Source of the DNA: Bog-159 sp963738375 | GTDB lineage: Bacteria > Acidobacteriota > Terriglobia > Bryobacterales > Bryobacteraceae | Direction: 5' to 3' | Assembly: GCA_963738375.1 (NCBI GenBank) | Contig: CAVTWL010000002.1 | Span: forward strand, 682,001 to 746,000 | DNA: 64,000 nucleotides | Shown here: in pieces, positions 35,201 to 46,055 of the stretch | Layout: the number at the start of each line of letters is the position of its first letter | Position numbering within the stretch: position 1 is the stretch's first letter | Made by a program: the position numbers and the translations under genes | Notes under the pieces: model-generated | The model's database searches: none | The model's input: the letters and a program-made list of their open reading frames with translations, nothing else | What the model was told of the DNA's origin: nothing

Positions 35201-36710
35201 CTAGGCGTTTTCCGTGCGCAACGTACTGTGCTTGCGGCCGAACGGGAAGTAAATGGCGAGTCCTACGGCAAGCCACAGGAAAAAGCGGATCCAGGTGCGG
35301 ATCGGCAGCCCCATCATCAGCACCACGCAGCAGACGATCGAGATAATCGGAAACAGCGGAACGAAAGGCACCCGGAACGCCCGCGGACGGTCCGGCTGTT
35401 TCTTCCGCAGCACGATTACGCTGGCGGACACCAGCGCAAAAGCGAACAGTGTGCCGATATTCGAAAGCTCGGCGAACGTGTCGATGTCCCAGATGCCGGC
35501 CGGAATGCCGACCACAAAACCCGCGATCCAGGTGGAGATGTGCGGCGTCTGGAAACGCTTGTGAACCGCCGAAAAGAAACCCGGGCAGCAAGCCGGTCGC
35601 GCGACATGGCGAACCAGATGCGCGCCTGCCCATACTGATACACCAATAGCGATGAGATCATCCCCGCCAGCGCGCCCGCCGTGACGACCACCCGCAGCCG
35701 GTTAAAGCCCAGCGCCTTCAGCGCATCGGCTACCGGCGACGCGCTCGTCAGCGTGGTGTACTTGGCAATGCCGGTGAGCACCAGCGAAACCGAGCCATAC
35801 AGAATCGTGCAGACGATCAGCGTGGCGATGATGCCGATGGGCAGATCCCGCTGCGGGCCGTTTGCATTCCTCGGCCGCGGTCGAAACCGAATCGAATCCG
35901 ATGTAGGTGAAGAACACGATGGACGCGCCGGTGAGGATTCCGGGGAAACCGTGCGGCGCGAAGGGATGCCAGTTGGCGCTGTTGATGGCCCGCGCCGAGC
36001 CGAAGCAGAACAGCAGAATCGCGCCGATCTTGATCAGCACCATGGTGGTGTTCGCCTTCGGCGCTTTCGCGCACGCCGCGCACCAGCACCACCGTCACCA
36101 GCATAGTGATCAGCAGCGCCGGGATGTTGAAGATGCCCGCCGGCCCGCCCGGCGCCGGGTATCGGCGGGTACGCCAACGCTTGCGGCAAATGCGACGCCG
36201 AACAAGTTGTCGCACAAGTCCTGTATATACGCGGAAAATCCCACCGCCACCGACATATTGGAGACGGCATATTCCAAGATGAGGTCCCAGCCGATGATCC
36301 AGGCCACAATTTCGCCCAGAATCGCGTAAGCGTAGGTGTAGGCGCTGCCGGCAATGGGAATCATCGACGACAGTTCGGCATAACAAAGGCCGGCAAAAAG
36401 GCAGGCGATCGCTACCAGGACGAAAGAAATCGTGATGGCTGGGCCGGCGCCCGGCCGGCCTAACTGCGAGGTGGCGTGCGACCCGTTCAGCAACAGGTCG
36501 ATCACCGTCGCTTCGAGAATCGATTTGGTGGGGATGACGGTTCCGGCGGCTGCGGTGCCGGTGAGAGTAAAAATGCCGGAGCCAATCACCGCGCCCAACG
36601 CCGAACGCCGTCAGGCTCCAAGGACCCAGCGTCTTGCGCAGACGCTTGTCCGGTTCCTCGGAAGCTTTGATGAGAGCGTCGATGCTCTTGGTGCGGAATA
36701 ATTGGCTCAA
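35201..36710 (-). CDS. APC-family amino acid permease, CAT-like (several frame breaks)
   Basis: Inner-membrane amino acid transporter of about 500 residues. The pieces, in order, are MSQLFRTKSIDALIKASEEP; MGAVIGSGIFTLTGTAAAGT (the GxGIF substrate motif of helix 1); SFVLVAIACLFAGLCYAELS; GWDLILEYAVSNMSVAVGFS; GASIVFFTYIGFDSVSTAAE; VYQYGQARIWFAMSRDRL; and the end FLWLAVGLAIYFPFGRKH. Frame changes occur near 36595, 36145, 36045, 35860 and 35590. All conserved helices are present, so the gene is probably intact in the organism. The CAT-like pattern suggests cationic or broad amino acid transport. Confidence 0.8.
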
Positions 36711-36758
36711 CGGCCTGTTTGTCCTTGAACTGCTCCTTAAATCGCGGGTCGAAACCTG

Positions 36759-36917
36759 TTACCGCTTACGCTGGCCCTGCACCATCTTCTTTACTTTTTT
36801 CTTCAAGGAGCCGCGCGCCACGCCGGCGGCGCGCTTGGCTTTGGGAGCCGCTTTCTTCCGCGCTGCCCTCTTGACTTTCTTTCGTTCCAGTTTATCAGTG
36901 ATCGTTGTGGTATTCAT
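36759..36917 (-). CDS. Small Lys/Arg/Ala-rich basic protein
   Basis: A 52-residue protein, MNTTTITDKLERKKVKRAAR followed by repeated AAPKAKRAAG-like and GSLKKKVKKMVQGQRKR segments; about 40 % Lys+Arg. The composition resembles the tails of bacterial histone-H1-like and AlgP-like DNA-binding proteins. Its ATG (36915-36917) begins one base after the pcrA stop (36919-36921), and pcrA's last codons supply an AAGAAAGG ribosome site, so translation should be coupled to pcrA. It may bind nucleic acid beside the helicase. No family assigned. Confidence 0.6.
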   Translation of the reverse strand: MNTTTITDKLERKKVKRAARKKAAPKAKRAAGVARGSLKKKVKKMVQGQRKR

Positions 36918-36918
36918 T

Positions 36919-39254
36919 TTAACCTTTCTTGAGCCCCGCGTATTTTTCTACCAGCTTTTTCAGCCCGTAACGCGGGAAACTGACCGTAATCTTGGCGTCT
37001 TCGCCCTCGCCCTCCCGCCGCACCACCGTTCCGGTGCCATATTTCGGATGCTCCACCGTCATCCCGGTTCGCGCCGCTTTGCGTGGCGGCGCTGGAACGT
37101 GGCGGCTTGGCGACTCCACTCTGCGGGAACGCCGGCCGTTGGGGCATCACCGGCGGCGTCTTCTGAGACGGGAATGCTACGCCCCGCTCCGCAAAGAACT
37201 GCGAGATGTTATCCAGAGAATTATACGTCTTTCCGTTGAACGTATTCCGCTGGGCGCTCTGGCGCACCTGGTAGCGCTCGGAATGCAAGTCTACCTGCGG
37301 CACGCGATCGTCATCGCCCAGGTTGTCGACCAGTTCGGCCGGCGCTTCGCTTAAAAAGCGGGATGGCACGGTGCGCTCCTGTTCGCCGCCGCCAAAACGC
37401 CGCCGGTATTTCGCCCAGGTGAGGTACAGCCGCTTCTCGGCGCGCGTCATCCCCACGTAGCACAAGCGCCGCTCTTCTTCCAGCGCTTCTACGGATGCCA
37501 TCGACCGTTGATGCGGGAACAGCCCTTCTTCCATGCCCGCCAGAAACACGATGGGAAATTCCAGACCCTTGGCGTTATGCAGCGTCAGCAGGCTGATCTG
37601 CGCGTTCTCATCGACCGCGTCGGCGTCCGCCACCAGAGCGGCGTGATCCAGAAAGTCGCCCAAGTCCTCGCCCCGCTCGGCGGCTTCCGCCGCGGCATTC
37701 ACCAACTCCGCCAGATTCTCCAGGCGCGCTTCCGATTCCGGCGTGCCTTCCTGCTCCAGCATCTTGCCGTAACCGGTCCGGTCCAGCATGAAGCGCAAAG
37801 CGTCCGGCAATGGCTCGCTGGTTACGCGCAGCGAGATTTCCTGAATCATGGTCCGGAAATTTACCAGTGCGGACTGCGCCCGCGCCGGAAAAAGCTGCTG
37901 ATCGATCATGCGTGAGACCGCGTCCCACATGCTCAGTCCGTTGTCGCGTGCGAACGCGTCTACTTGCTCGATCGTGGTGCGTCCGATGCCGCGCGCCGGT
38001 ACGTTGATGACGCGCATCAGGCTCATGGAATCGCGGTTGGATAACGCCAGCTTCAGATACGCCACCGCGTCTTTGATCTCGGCGCGCTGGTAGAAACTGA
38101 ATCCGCCGACTACCAGGTATTTCCGTCCGTGGCGGCGCAGTGCTTCTTCAATCTGCCGCGATTGCGAATTGGTGCGGTAAAGAATGGCGACGCGATCGTG
38201 CGGGCTGCTGGCCAGCAGCATCTCGATGGTCTTGGCGATGAACATCCCTTCGTTCTCGGCATCCCATCCGCCATACGTGCCGATCATCTCGCCGTTGCCG
38301 GCTTCGGTCCACAGGGTCTTGCCCTTGCGCGCCTTGTTTTTCGCCACCACTGCGCCCGCCGCCGCCAGAATGGTTTTCGTGGAGCGGTAGTTCTGCTCCA
38401 GCCGGATGGTCCGCGCGTTCGGAAAGTCGTGCTCGAAATCGAGGATGTTCTTGATGTCCGCGCCGCGCCAGCTATAAATCGACTGGTCTTCGTCGCCCAC
38501 CACGCACACATTGTTGTGCGTCCCTGAGTGAGCAGCCGCATCAGTTCGTACTGGCTGCGGTTGGTGTCCTGATACTCGTCCACCATCATGTAGCTGACGC
38601 GCCGGTTGTAGAGCGAACGGGTGGCATCGTCGTGATAAAGCAGTCGCACCGTTTCGAGCAGCAGATCGTCGAAATCGAGAGCGTTGGCAGTCAGCAGGCC
38701 TTTTTCGTAATCTTCCCAGATCACCGCCAGCTTGCTCGCAACAGGATCTTTCGCGTCGCGGTACAAATCCTGCGGCGACTGCTTCATATTCTTCGCCTGG
38801 CTGATGCGCGACAGCGCCGCGCGATACTGCATGAATTTTTCGTCCAGGCCCGAGATGCCGATAGCCGGATTTAATCAGCGCCAGTTGATCGTCGTCGTCA
38901 TAGATGGTAAATCGCCGCGTAAAGCCCGGCCGGATCTGCGCCAGCGGCTCGCCATCGCGCCGCAGCAGCCGCACGCAAAAGGAATGAAACGTGGAAAGAT
39001 TCGGCGTGGAGGACAGCTCTGCGTCGCTGCAACAACGCCGCCACTCGCGCGCGCATCTCGGCCGCCGCTTTATTGGTGAAGGTCACCGCCAAAATTGCGG
39101 ACGGGGGCACATGCCGCGCCGTCACGATGTGGGCGATGCGATGTGTGATGACGCGTGTTTTTCCGCTGCCGGCGCCGGCCAGAATCAGTAAAGGGCCTTC
39201 TGTAAGCGCGACGGCTTCACGTTGTTGAGGGTTTAGACCCTTAAGAAAGTCCAT
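36919..39254 (-). CDS. pcrA: ATP-dependent DNA helicase PcrA/UvrD (several frame breaks)
   Basis: Superfamily 1A 3'-5' helicase for nucleotide-excision and mismatch repair. MDFLKGLNPQQREAVALTEG opens it, then Walker A LILAGAGSGKTRV, motif Ia AVTFTNKAAAEMRARV, motif II VDEYQDTNRSQ, motif III VGDEDQSIYSWRGAD, motif IV LEQNYRST, motif V LLTLHNAKGLEFPIVFLAG and motif VI RRLCYVGMTRA. The C-terminal Tudor-like domain reads EHPKYGTGTVVRREGEGEDA. Breaks fall near 39010, 38865, 38525 and 37095. Total span fits about 778 residues, the normal size, so these look like consensus errors. Confidence 0.93.
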
Positions 39255-39353
39255 GACAGGAGAGGACTCTTAGAATTTTACCATGTGGTGATGAAGCAGC
39301 CTGTATAGATTCCGTTGTCACAAGTTAAATTGGCCCGGTGATTGCGGATAGGC

Positions 39354-40733
39354 CTATTCGCGGGGGCGCAGCCAGAGTTGGTAGACGGCTGCGCCGGCTC
39401 CTATCGTAGCTAAAGCGGTTATCGAGGCAACCGGCTGCCACACGATGCCGTACACGATCATGCAAGCGCCCACCAGGATGTAGGCCAGCGGAATGGCGGG
39501 AAAGCAAAAGCTGACCGGGCGCAATTTCTGCCAGCCCGGCCTGCGCCGGAAAATAAAAAGCGAGGCGACCGATAACACCGAAAAAAACGTGAGGCTGAAG
39601 CCGATGTAATAAACCAGTTGCGGAAACGGAGTCAGCGTCATCACCATCGCGCAAACAGCCTGGCTCAAAATGGCGGTGACCGGTGTGTGCCACTCCGGAT
39701 GAACCTTGGCGGCTGCCGTGAAGAACGCTTTGTTCTTCGCCATGGCGTAATACACGCGAGGACCGATGGTGACTTCGGCATTCACGGTAGCCATCAGAGA
39801 AAGAGCCATCAGCGCGGAAAACGTCCCAGCCACTTGCGGCCCGAACAGATTGGAAGCCGACAGCGAGCCCACTGCCAGCACGCCTTTCATCGATTCGAGC
39901 GGCGTTGAATAGATGAAGATCAGGTTCAGCCCGATGAAGAGGGCCGTAACCAGTGCTGTGCCGGCGGCGAGAGCGGCAGGGAGCGTACGGTCGGGATGCT
40001 TTAATTCTTCGGCGACATACGTAGCCGCATTCCAGCCGCTGTATGCCACCATCACCCACAGCAGGCTGATTACGAACTGCGTGGGTAAAGTCGTGGTCGC
40101 GGTACGCGCCGCAGGTTGGGAAAAGTGCGCCCAATTTCCCGATCCGGTCAAAAATCCCAGACCGATGAAGCCAACGATTACCACGATTTTCATGGCAGTC
40201 AGGGCATTCTGCACCTTCGCCGTCCGGCGGACGCCGAAGCAGTTCAGAATGCTGAAGCCCGCGATCAGTAAACACGCCAGCACCTGCTCCGCGCCCAGGC
40301 GGATGGTGAAAGCTCCGGAGCCAAATACGAAGCGCGCATTTTCGGGTTTCAGCGCCGGATAGAAGGCGCCCAGATAATTGGAAAACGCCAGCGCCGCGGC
40401 CGCAATTGGCGCCGAAAACCCGGCAAAGAACGATACCCAACCGGTCATAAATCCCCAGGCTGGCCCGAAGGCGCGCGTCAAATATACGTACTCACCCCCG
40501 GAACTCGGAAAGTTGATGCCTAATTCGGAATAACTCAGTGCGCCGGCCAGTGCGAAAAGCGCGCCCGCCAGCCACACCGACAGGATCAGTTTCGCGCTCC
40601 CCAGATCTCGAGCCATGAAGCCGGTGGTTGTAAAAATCCCCATGCCGACCATATTCGAAACCACCAGGGCAGTAGCACTGAAGAACCCGAGTTGGCGCAG
40701 TAGTCCCGGCTTGCCCTGAAGTTGGCTCGGCAT
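39354..40733 (-). CDS. APC-superfamily amino acid permease, LAT-like
   Basis: A 459-residue transporter with 12 predicted helices and an intact frame. GFFSATALVVSNMVGMGIFT is helix 1 with the unwound GxGIF motif; SVWLAGALFALAGALSYSEL and NFPSSGGEYVYLTRAFGPAW are further family motifs; WVMVAYSGWNAATYVAEELK is the helix-6 region. It resembles L-type exchangers. It lies 99 bases upstream of pcrA on the same strand, but the promoter relation is unclear. Confidence 0.88.
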   Translation of the reverse strand: MPSQLQGKPGLLRQLGFFSATALVVSNMVGMGIFTTTGFMARDLGSAKLILSVWLAGALFALAGALSYSELGINFPSSGGEYVYLTRAFGPAWGFMTGWVSFFAGFSAPIAAAALAFSNYLGAFYPALKPENARFVFGSGAFTIRLGAEQVLACLLIAGFSILNCFGVRRTAKVQNALTAMKIVVIVGFIGLGFLTGSGNWAHFSQPAARTATTTLPTQFVISLLWVMVAYSGWNAATYVAEELKHPDRTLPAALAAGTALVTALFIGLNLIFIYSTPLESMKGVLAVGSLSASNLFGPQVAGTFSALMALSLMATVNAEVTIGPRVYYAMAKNKAFFTAAAKVHPEWHTPVTAILSQAVCAMVMTLTPFPQLVYYIGFSLTFFSVLSVASLFIFRRRPGWQKLRPVSFCFPAIPLAYILVGACMIVYGIVWQPVASITALATIGAGAAVYQLWLRPRE

Positions 40734-40807
40734 GTTTGCTTACGGTCATTGTAAGTCAGATGCGGATGTACGACTCCTCACGGTTTGTTTCGGAATTAAA
40801 AAGATGC

Positions 40808-40909
40808 AGAGCGTGAACAGGGTTGCTTGAAGAAAAAGGGAGGGACAGCTTGCTGGCGGCTAGGGGACAGGGTACGGGCAGAAATTCTAGGACTCGCCGT
40901 TCACGCTCT
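40808..40909. repeat. 11-base perfect inverted repeats 80 bases apart
   Basis: AGAGCGTGAAC (40808-40818) and GTTCACGCTCT (40899-40909) flank 80 bases between a leftward permease gene and the rightward DUF255 gene. The enclosed DNA is A/G-rich on the plus strand with two GGGACAG copies and no coding sequence. It could be a small mobile-element footprint or an RNA stem. Confidence 0.5.
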
Positions 40910-41013
40910 CTATGAATGGTGAGGGACCGCCGCAAATCGTTTCACCGGGAAAGAGGGAAAGTACCGGCCTGGGCTATCATGAAGGTACCGTACCCAGGTC
41001 AGCCTTCCATTTC

Positions 41014-43132
41014 ATGCACACCAACCGCTTAATCGACGAGAAAAGCCCCTATCTGCTGCAGCATGCACACAACCCGGTGGACTGGTACGCTTGGGGGCCC
41101 GAAGCCTTCGCCAAAGCGCGGCAGGAAAACCGGCCGATTTTCCTTTCGATCGGCTATTCTACCTGTCACTGGTGCCACGTGATGGAGCGGGAATCGTTCG
41201 AAAACGAAGGCATCGCGGCGATCATGAACCGTTACTTCGTTTCCATCAAGGTCGACCGCGAAGAGCGCCCCGACGTGGACCGCATCTACATGGCGTTCGT
41301 GCAGGCGACGACCGGGAGCGGCGGCTGGCCCATGTCCGTTTGGCTCACGCCGGAGTTGCGGCCGTTCTACGGTGGTACCTATTTTCCGCCGCAACAGCGC
41401 TACGGCCACCCTGGCTTTGCCATGGTGCTGGAACGAGTGGCGGAAGCCTGGCAGCAGGATCGCCAGCAGATCGAAGATTCCAGCCGTCAGGCCATCGAGC
41501 AGTTGACGAAACAGTCGACCGTGTCGGCCGCCGCCGAAGGTTCTGTCCTACGCGCGGACGAGGGCACGTTGGACTCGGGCTTTTCCGTCTTCCGGCGCAC
41601 CTTCGATACGCGTTACGCCGGCTTCGGTGATGCGCCGAAATTCCCGCGTCCCGTGACCTTGAATTTCCTGTTGCGCTACTACGCCCGCACCCGCAACCAG
41701 GAAGCGCTGGACATGGCCACCGCCACGCTGCGCGCTATGGCCAAAGGCGGCATGTACGACCAGCTCGGCGGCGGTTTCCACCGCTACGCGGTCGATGCCC
41801 GCTGGTTTGTCCCGCATTTCGAAAAGATGCTGTACGATCAGGCGCAACTGGCCATCTCATACGTGGAAGCGTTCCAGATCACCGGCGATATCTCCTTCAG
41901 CAACACCGCGCGGGGCATTCTGGATTACGTGCTGCGCGACATGCGCGACGAGGGAGGCGCCTTTTTTTCGGCGGAGGATGCCGACAGCGCCACCGACGCC
42001 GAACATCCGGACGAGAAGGGCGAAGGTGCGTTTTACATCTGGCCGCAAGACGAGATCCAGGCTTTAGCGGGACAACCCGCGGCCGATTGGTTCTGTTTCC
42101 GCTTCGGAGTGGAGCCGGGCGGCAACGTCAGCAACGATCCACACGAGGAATTCACCGGGCGCAATATCCTGTTTCAGGCGCATACCATCGCGGAAACGGC
42201 GCAGCGGTTCGGCCGCACGGAGGCGGAAATTGCGAGCTCGCTGTACCAGGCCGCGAAGCAGTTGCTGGAAGCGCGGGCTACACGCGTGCGCCCGCACCTG
42301 GACGATAAAGTTCTGACCGCCTGGAACGGGCTCATGATTTCCGCTTTCGCCAAAGCCGGCGCCGCGCTGGCGGAGCCAAGATACACGGAAGCAGCACGGC
42401 GTGCGGCGGACTTCCTTGCCACCCGTATGTACGATGCCGAAACAGGCATCCTTCTGCGACGCTACCGCAAGGGAGACGCAGCCATCCCGGGCTTTCTCGA
42501 CGACTACGCGTTCTTCGCCCAGGCGCTGCTCGATCTCTACGAGACCAGCTTCGAATGGCGCGACCTGGAACTAGCCATCCGGCTCACCGGCAGGATGATC
42601 GAGCTTGTTCGAAGACGCCGACCGGCGCATTCTACAGCACCGCCGCGGGCGATTCCGCTTTGGTGATGCGCCTCAAGGAAGACTACGATGGCGCGGAGCC
42701 TTCCGGTAATTCGATCGCCGTCATGAATCTGTTGCGTCTCGCCCAAATGACGGAGCGGGACAATTTCAGCGGTCCGCTGACCGGGCTCTGGAAGCCTTTG
42801 GATCGCGCATGGTGGCCGCGCCGGTAGGCGTTCCGCAAATGCTGGTGGCTTACCAATTCCGCCTCGCCAAGCCCAAACAGATCGTGCTGGCAGGGCGAAC
42901 GCGACGCCGCCGAAACGCGCGCGCTGCTTGCCGAACTGCACTGCCGATTCCTTCCGAATCGCATCGCGCTGCTGGTGAACGCCGAGTCGCGCGACACTTC
43001 TGGCCCGCTACTTCACCAGCCTTCGCGGAAATGCAGCCAATCGGCGGCCGGACGGCAGCCTACGTGTGCGAGGACTACACCTGCCAATTGCCTACTGCCG
43101 ACGTAGCGGAGTTCGGGCAGTTGTTACAATAA
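41014..43132 (+). CDS. DUF255 thioredoxin-domain protein (YyaL/SPATA20-like), frame-broken
   Basis: About 700 residues. The N-terminal thioredoxin-like DUF255 domain begins NRLIDEKSPYLLQHAHNPVD and has the redox-like motif YSTCHWCHVMERESFE (Cys51, Cys54), VSIKVDREERPDVDRIYM and SGGWPMSVWLTP. An (alpha/alpha)6-barrel resembling N-acylglucosamine epimerases follows (GGMYDQLGGGFHRYAVDARW; FEKMLYDQAQLAISYVEAFQ). The frame slips near 42620, 42790, 42890 and 43015, and the protein is recovered to CEDYTCQLPTADVAEFGQLL. ATG 41014 is preferred over the in-frame start at 40912 because homology begins there. The function is unsettled; related proteins are widespread. Confidence 0.85.
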
Positions 43133-43159
43133 AAAATCACCCAAACAACAGGAGGAGAA

Positions 43160-43669
43160 ATGGAAAGACCAGGAGCAACAACGATGCGCGGCGACCCCAA
43201 GACGCTGATTGGGCCCGAACTGAAGCCCGGAGATCCGGCACCCGATTTCGAAGTCGTGGATGGCAGCCTGAAGCCGGTGTCCTTAGCCGGACCGGCGATC
43301 ACGTGCGCATTTTCAGCGTAATCCCGTCGCTCGATACGCCGGTATGCGACGCCCAGACCAAGCGCTTCAACGAAGAAGCCGCCAAACTGCCTGGACGTCG
43401 ATATTATTACCGTCAGCATGGACCTGCCTTTCGCGCAGAAGCGCTGGTGCGGCGCTTTCGGCGTGGACAAGGTGAAGATGCTGTCGGATCACAAGGATGG
43501 CTCTTTTGGCAGCCACTACGGCACACTCATCAAGGAATTGCGCATTGAAAGCCGCGCCATTTTCGTGGTCGGCAAGGATAACACCATAAAGCATGCGGAG
43601 TATGTAAAGGAAGTAGCGGATTTCCCCAACTACGAATCCGCGCTGGCAGCAGCGCGCGCGGCCTCGTAG
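43160..43669 (+). CDS. tpx: Thiol peroxidase Tpx (two compensating frame breaks)
   Basis: Peroxiredoxin that reduces hydroperoxides. ATG 43160 follows GGAGGAG by two bases. Segments read LIGPELKPGDPAPDFEVVDG; VIPSLDTPVCDAQTKRFNEE with the peroxidatic Cys; then, after a slip near 43395, LDVDIITVSMDLPFAQKRWC with the resolving Cys; and FVVGKDNTIKHAEYVKEVAD. Another slip is near 43290. The span is exactly 170 codons, the family length, so the two slips cancel and the gene is probably intact. It follows the DUF255 gene by 27 bases. Confidence 0.92.
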
Positions 43670-43778
43670 CCAGAGTCGATGGCTGGTAGGCGGGCGACCG
43701 CCTGCCGCGCCACAATTTGAGGCAACACTGAGTACGGATTCCCAAAGCGCGCTGGCGGAACGAGTACTGGCTCGGGCG

Positions 43779-45080
43779 GTGGAGAGCCCCCTGGTGCGCG
43801 GCGGCCTTACCATCGGCGCCGGCATCATCACCGGCAATGTTTTCGGCTTTGTTCGCGTAGCCTTGACCGCATACCTGTTGGGCACCCATTCGCAAGCGGA
43901 CTCGCTGGCGGTAGCCATAGGTCCGCTCGACGCATTGAATTCCGTTCTCATCAATACCATGGTCTTCGCCTTCGTGCCCATGTTGACCGAACGCCAGGGC
44001 GCCGACCGCACCGCGCTATTTCTGAAGCTAAATCAGTGGTTCCTGTGGATTTTCACGATCCTCACTGTTGCGATTGAACTTTCCGCACCGTGGCTGATGC
44101 GTGTCCTGGCGCCCGGTCTTGACTCCGCTTATTTCCACACCTCCGTCGCCGTCCTGCGCATTTCCGCGCTTTCCATCATGGCGGCCGGTTCGGCGGCCAT
44201 TAACTCCGCGCTGCTCTATACCGACCGCAGGTTCGCACCCTTCGCGTTCTATCAGGCTTGCGTCAACGTGTTCACCATTGCCGGCGCGTTAATCTTCTGG
44301 CGCGTGTTGGGTGTGTACGGTTTCGCCATCGGTTACGCGGTGGGTGCCTGGGCACAACTGGCGGTCGTCTCGTTCTACGCTCGCAGAAAACTCGAACTGC
44401 GTAGTTTGCCCCGTTCGGAAGTGCCCTGGCGCCAGATACTCGGGCGACCGATGGCAGTTTCACTGTACGCCGTGAGTCTCGCGCTCAATATCGTGTTTAC
44501 GAGGGCCTGGGCGACCCACATCGGCCCCGGCATGGCCGCGGCGCTCGACTATTGCCTCCGCGGCGTCGGAGTTCCCCTGGCCTTTCTGGTCAGCCCGATG
44601 TCCAATTCGCTGTTGCCCGAGATTGCCCGCCTCCGCAGTCAGTTGCACTTGCGCCAGGCGTTCCGGCTAATTGATCGGACCCTGGCGCTGGCGGCCCTCG
44701 GTGCGGTCGCGGCCTGTGCCATCGCGCTAACTTTTCGCCACCCGGTCATCGCGCTCCTCTTTCAGCGCGGCAATTTCACCGCGGAATCCACCAATCTGGT
44801 TTCGACAGTCTTTTTCGGCCTCGCTCCTAGCCTGATCGGGTGGAGCCTTCTTGAACTGAGCGGACGCGCACTCTTTGCCATGGACCGGCCCATGCTGGCA
44901 CTGGGTGCGTCATTCATCCCCGTAATCGTAAACGTCGCTCTCACGTTGGCACTGCACTCGCTAGCTCCCCAATGGATCGGACTAGGCGCTTCCATAGGAC
45001 TGATGATCGGATTTCTCGCCTTGTTCGTCACGGCCCACACCAGCCGCAAACACTGGTTGCAGATCCAGACCCGCGCCTAA
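43779..45080 (+). CDS. murJ: MurJ/MviN-like lipid flippase
   Basis: A 433-residue MOP-superfamily membrane protein with 12-14 hydrophobic helices. GAGIITGNVFGFVRVALTAY is the MurJ-type helix 1; SLAVAIGPLDALNSVLINTM, AFVPMLTE and SMSIMAAGSAAINS-like helices follow; LLFQRGNFTAESTNLVSTVF is the conserved helix-8/9 loop of MurJ. It probably moves lipid-linked peptidoglycan (or another polyprenyl-linked) precursor. It is somewhat shorter than E. coli MurJ. GTG 43779 is used, but the frame is open upstream (LSTDSQSALAERVLARA) and a CTG start near 43731 is possible. Confidence 0.78.
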   Translation: MESPLVRGGLTIGAGIITGNVFGFVRVALTAYLLGTHSQADSLAVAIGPLDALNSVLINTMVFAFVPMLTERQGADRTALFLKLNQWFLWIFTILTVAIELSAPWLMRVLAPGLDSAYFHTSVAVLRISALSIMAAGSAAINSALLYTDRRFAPFAFYQACVNVFTIAGALIFWRVLGVYGFAIGYAVGAWAQLAVVSFYARRKLELRSLPRSEVPWRQILGRPMAVSLYAVSLALNIVFTRAWATHIGPGMAAALDYCLRGVGVPLAFLVSPMSNSLLPEIARLRSQLHLRQAFRLIDRTLALAALGAVAACAIALTFRHPVIALLFQRGNFTAESTNLVSTVFFGLAPSLIGWSLLELSGRALFAMDRPMLALGASFIPVIVNVALTLALHSLAPQWIGLGASIGLMIGFLALFVTAHTSRKHWLQIQTRA

Positions 45081-45976
45081 ACTCCCGCCGAGTTTAGACG
45101 CTCGTTCTCCGCATTGTATTCACACCCCAACAAAGCGATTGCCGCCACAAGATACATCCAGATAATCAAGGCGATGCTGGCGCCTACGCTGCCGTACATC
45201 ACATTGTAGTGAGCAACGTGCCGTACATACCATCCGAAACCACTGGTGGCAGCCATCCACAATAGCGTCGCTAGAACGGCGCCGGGCAACAGCGCGGCGA
45301 AGCGCTGTTTGCGATTGGGACCAAAGTAATACAGCAGCATGGTAGTCAAAATGGTAGTCGCAAAAGCCACCGCATAGCGCCCCACTCGTCCTGCCAATTC
45401 CCAAGCCCACGCCCATGGATTCCATAAGGGATCCACTTTCATCCAACCAAGAACTAGGTTCTCCACTTGAGTGCCGAAGAGTAGCAGAGCGGAAGCAGCC
45501 ACTAACGGCGCGGCAGTGATCAAGACCAAGAGAATTGCGACGCCCGTATTCTGCCAGAAATTGCGGCTGCGAGGCACGCGATAGGCCGCCTGAAACCCCT
45601 CCATCAGACTCTTGAAGACACTGGATGCAGCCCAAACCGAAACCAGCGCAGCCACCGCCAGTACGGCCACGGGTCGCGTGCCGCGAGCCTGAAACTGCCT
45701 CATCACGACATCTTCTGTCCCGGGTGGAACAACCTGAGCAAGCAGTCCCTCGATACTGTCCAGTACGAATTTTGCGTTGGTTTCGAGCAGAATAGCCGCC
45801 GCCGACGTTAGCACGGGGAAGAACGAGAGCAGCGCGGAGTATGCCGCCCCTTTGGCAATGCTAAAGCAATTGTCGTTTGCGCTCGCCACCAGGCTACGCT
45901 GCAGCAGATAGGGAAACGTCTTCCACGTTGAGCGCACACAGCCAGTATAACCGTGCTGCCGAGGCGGCGTAGTCAC
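45077..45976 (-). CDS. YihY/BrkB-family membrane protein
   Basis: A 299-residue inner-membrane protein of the UPF0761 family, historically misnamed 'ribonuclease BN'. It has six helices, the conserved opening NDNCFSIAKGAAYSALLSFF, ALVSVWAASSVFKSLMEGFQ and YGSVGASIALIIWMYLVAAI. The function is undefined; transport or lipid-related roles have been proposed. The frame is intact. Its stop overlaps the murJ stop by 4 bases on the other strand. Confidence 0.9.
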   Translation of the reverse strand: MTTPPRQHGYTGCVRSTWKTFPYLLQRSLVASANDNCFSIAKGAAYSALLSFFPVLTSAAAILLETNAKFVLDSIEGLLAQVVPPGTEDVVMRQFQARGTRPVAVLAVAALVSVWAASSVFKSLMEGFQAAYRVPRSRNFWQNTGVAILLVLITAAPLVAASALLLFGTQVENLVLGWMKVDPLWNPWAWAWELAGRVGRYAVAFATTILTTMLLYYFGPNRKQRFAALLPGAVLATLLWMAATSGFGWYVRHVAHYNVMYGSVGASIALIIWMYLVAAIALLGCEYNAENERLNSAGV

Positions 45977-46055
45977 CTCCCAAGGACAACTTTATCTGTA
46001 CTAATTCTGACAGCTGTGATTTGGGCAAGCTGCGCCGCGAGTAGGTCGAAATCGC

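Noticed and set aside
40860..40900. Insertion sequence end
   Set aside because: No transposase or target-site duplication nearby; only the inverted repeat itself is reported.
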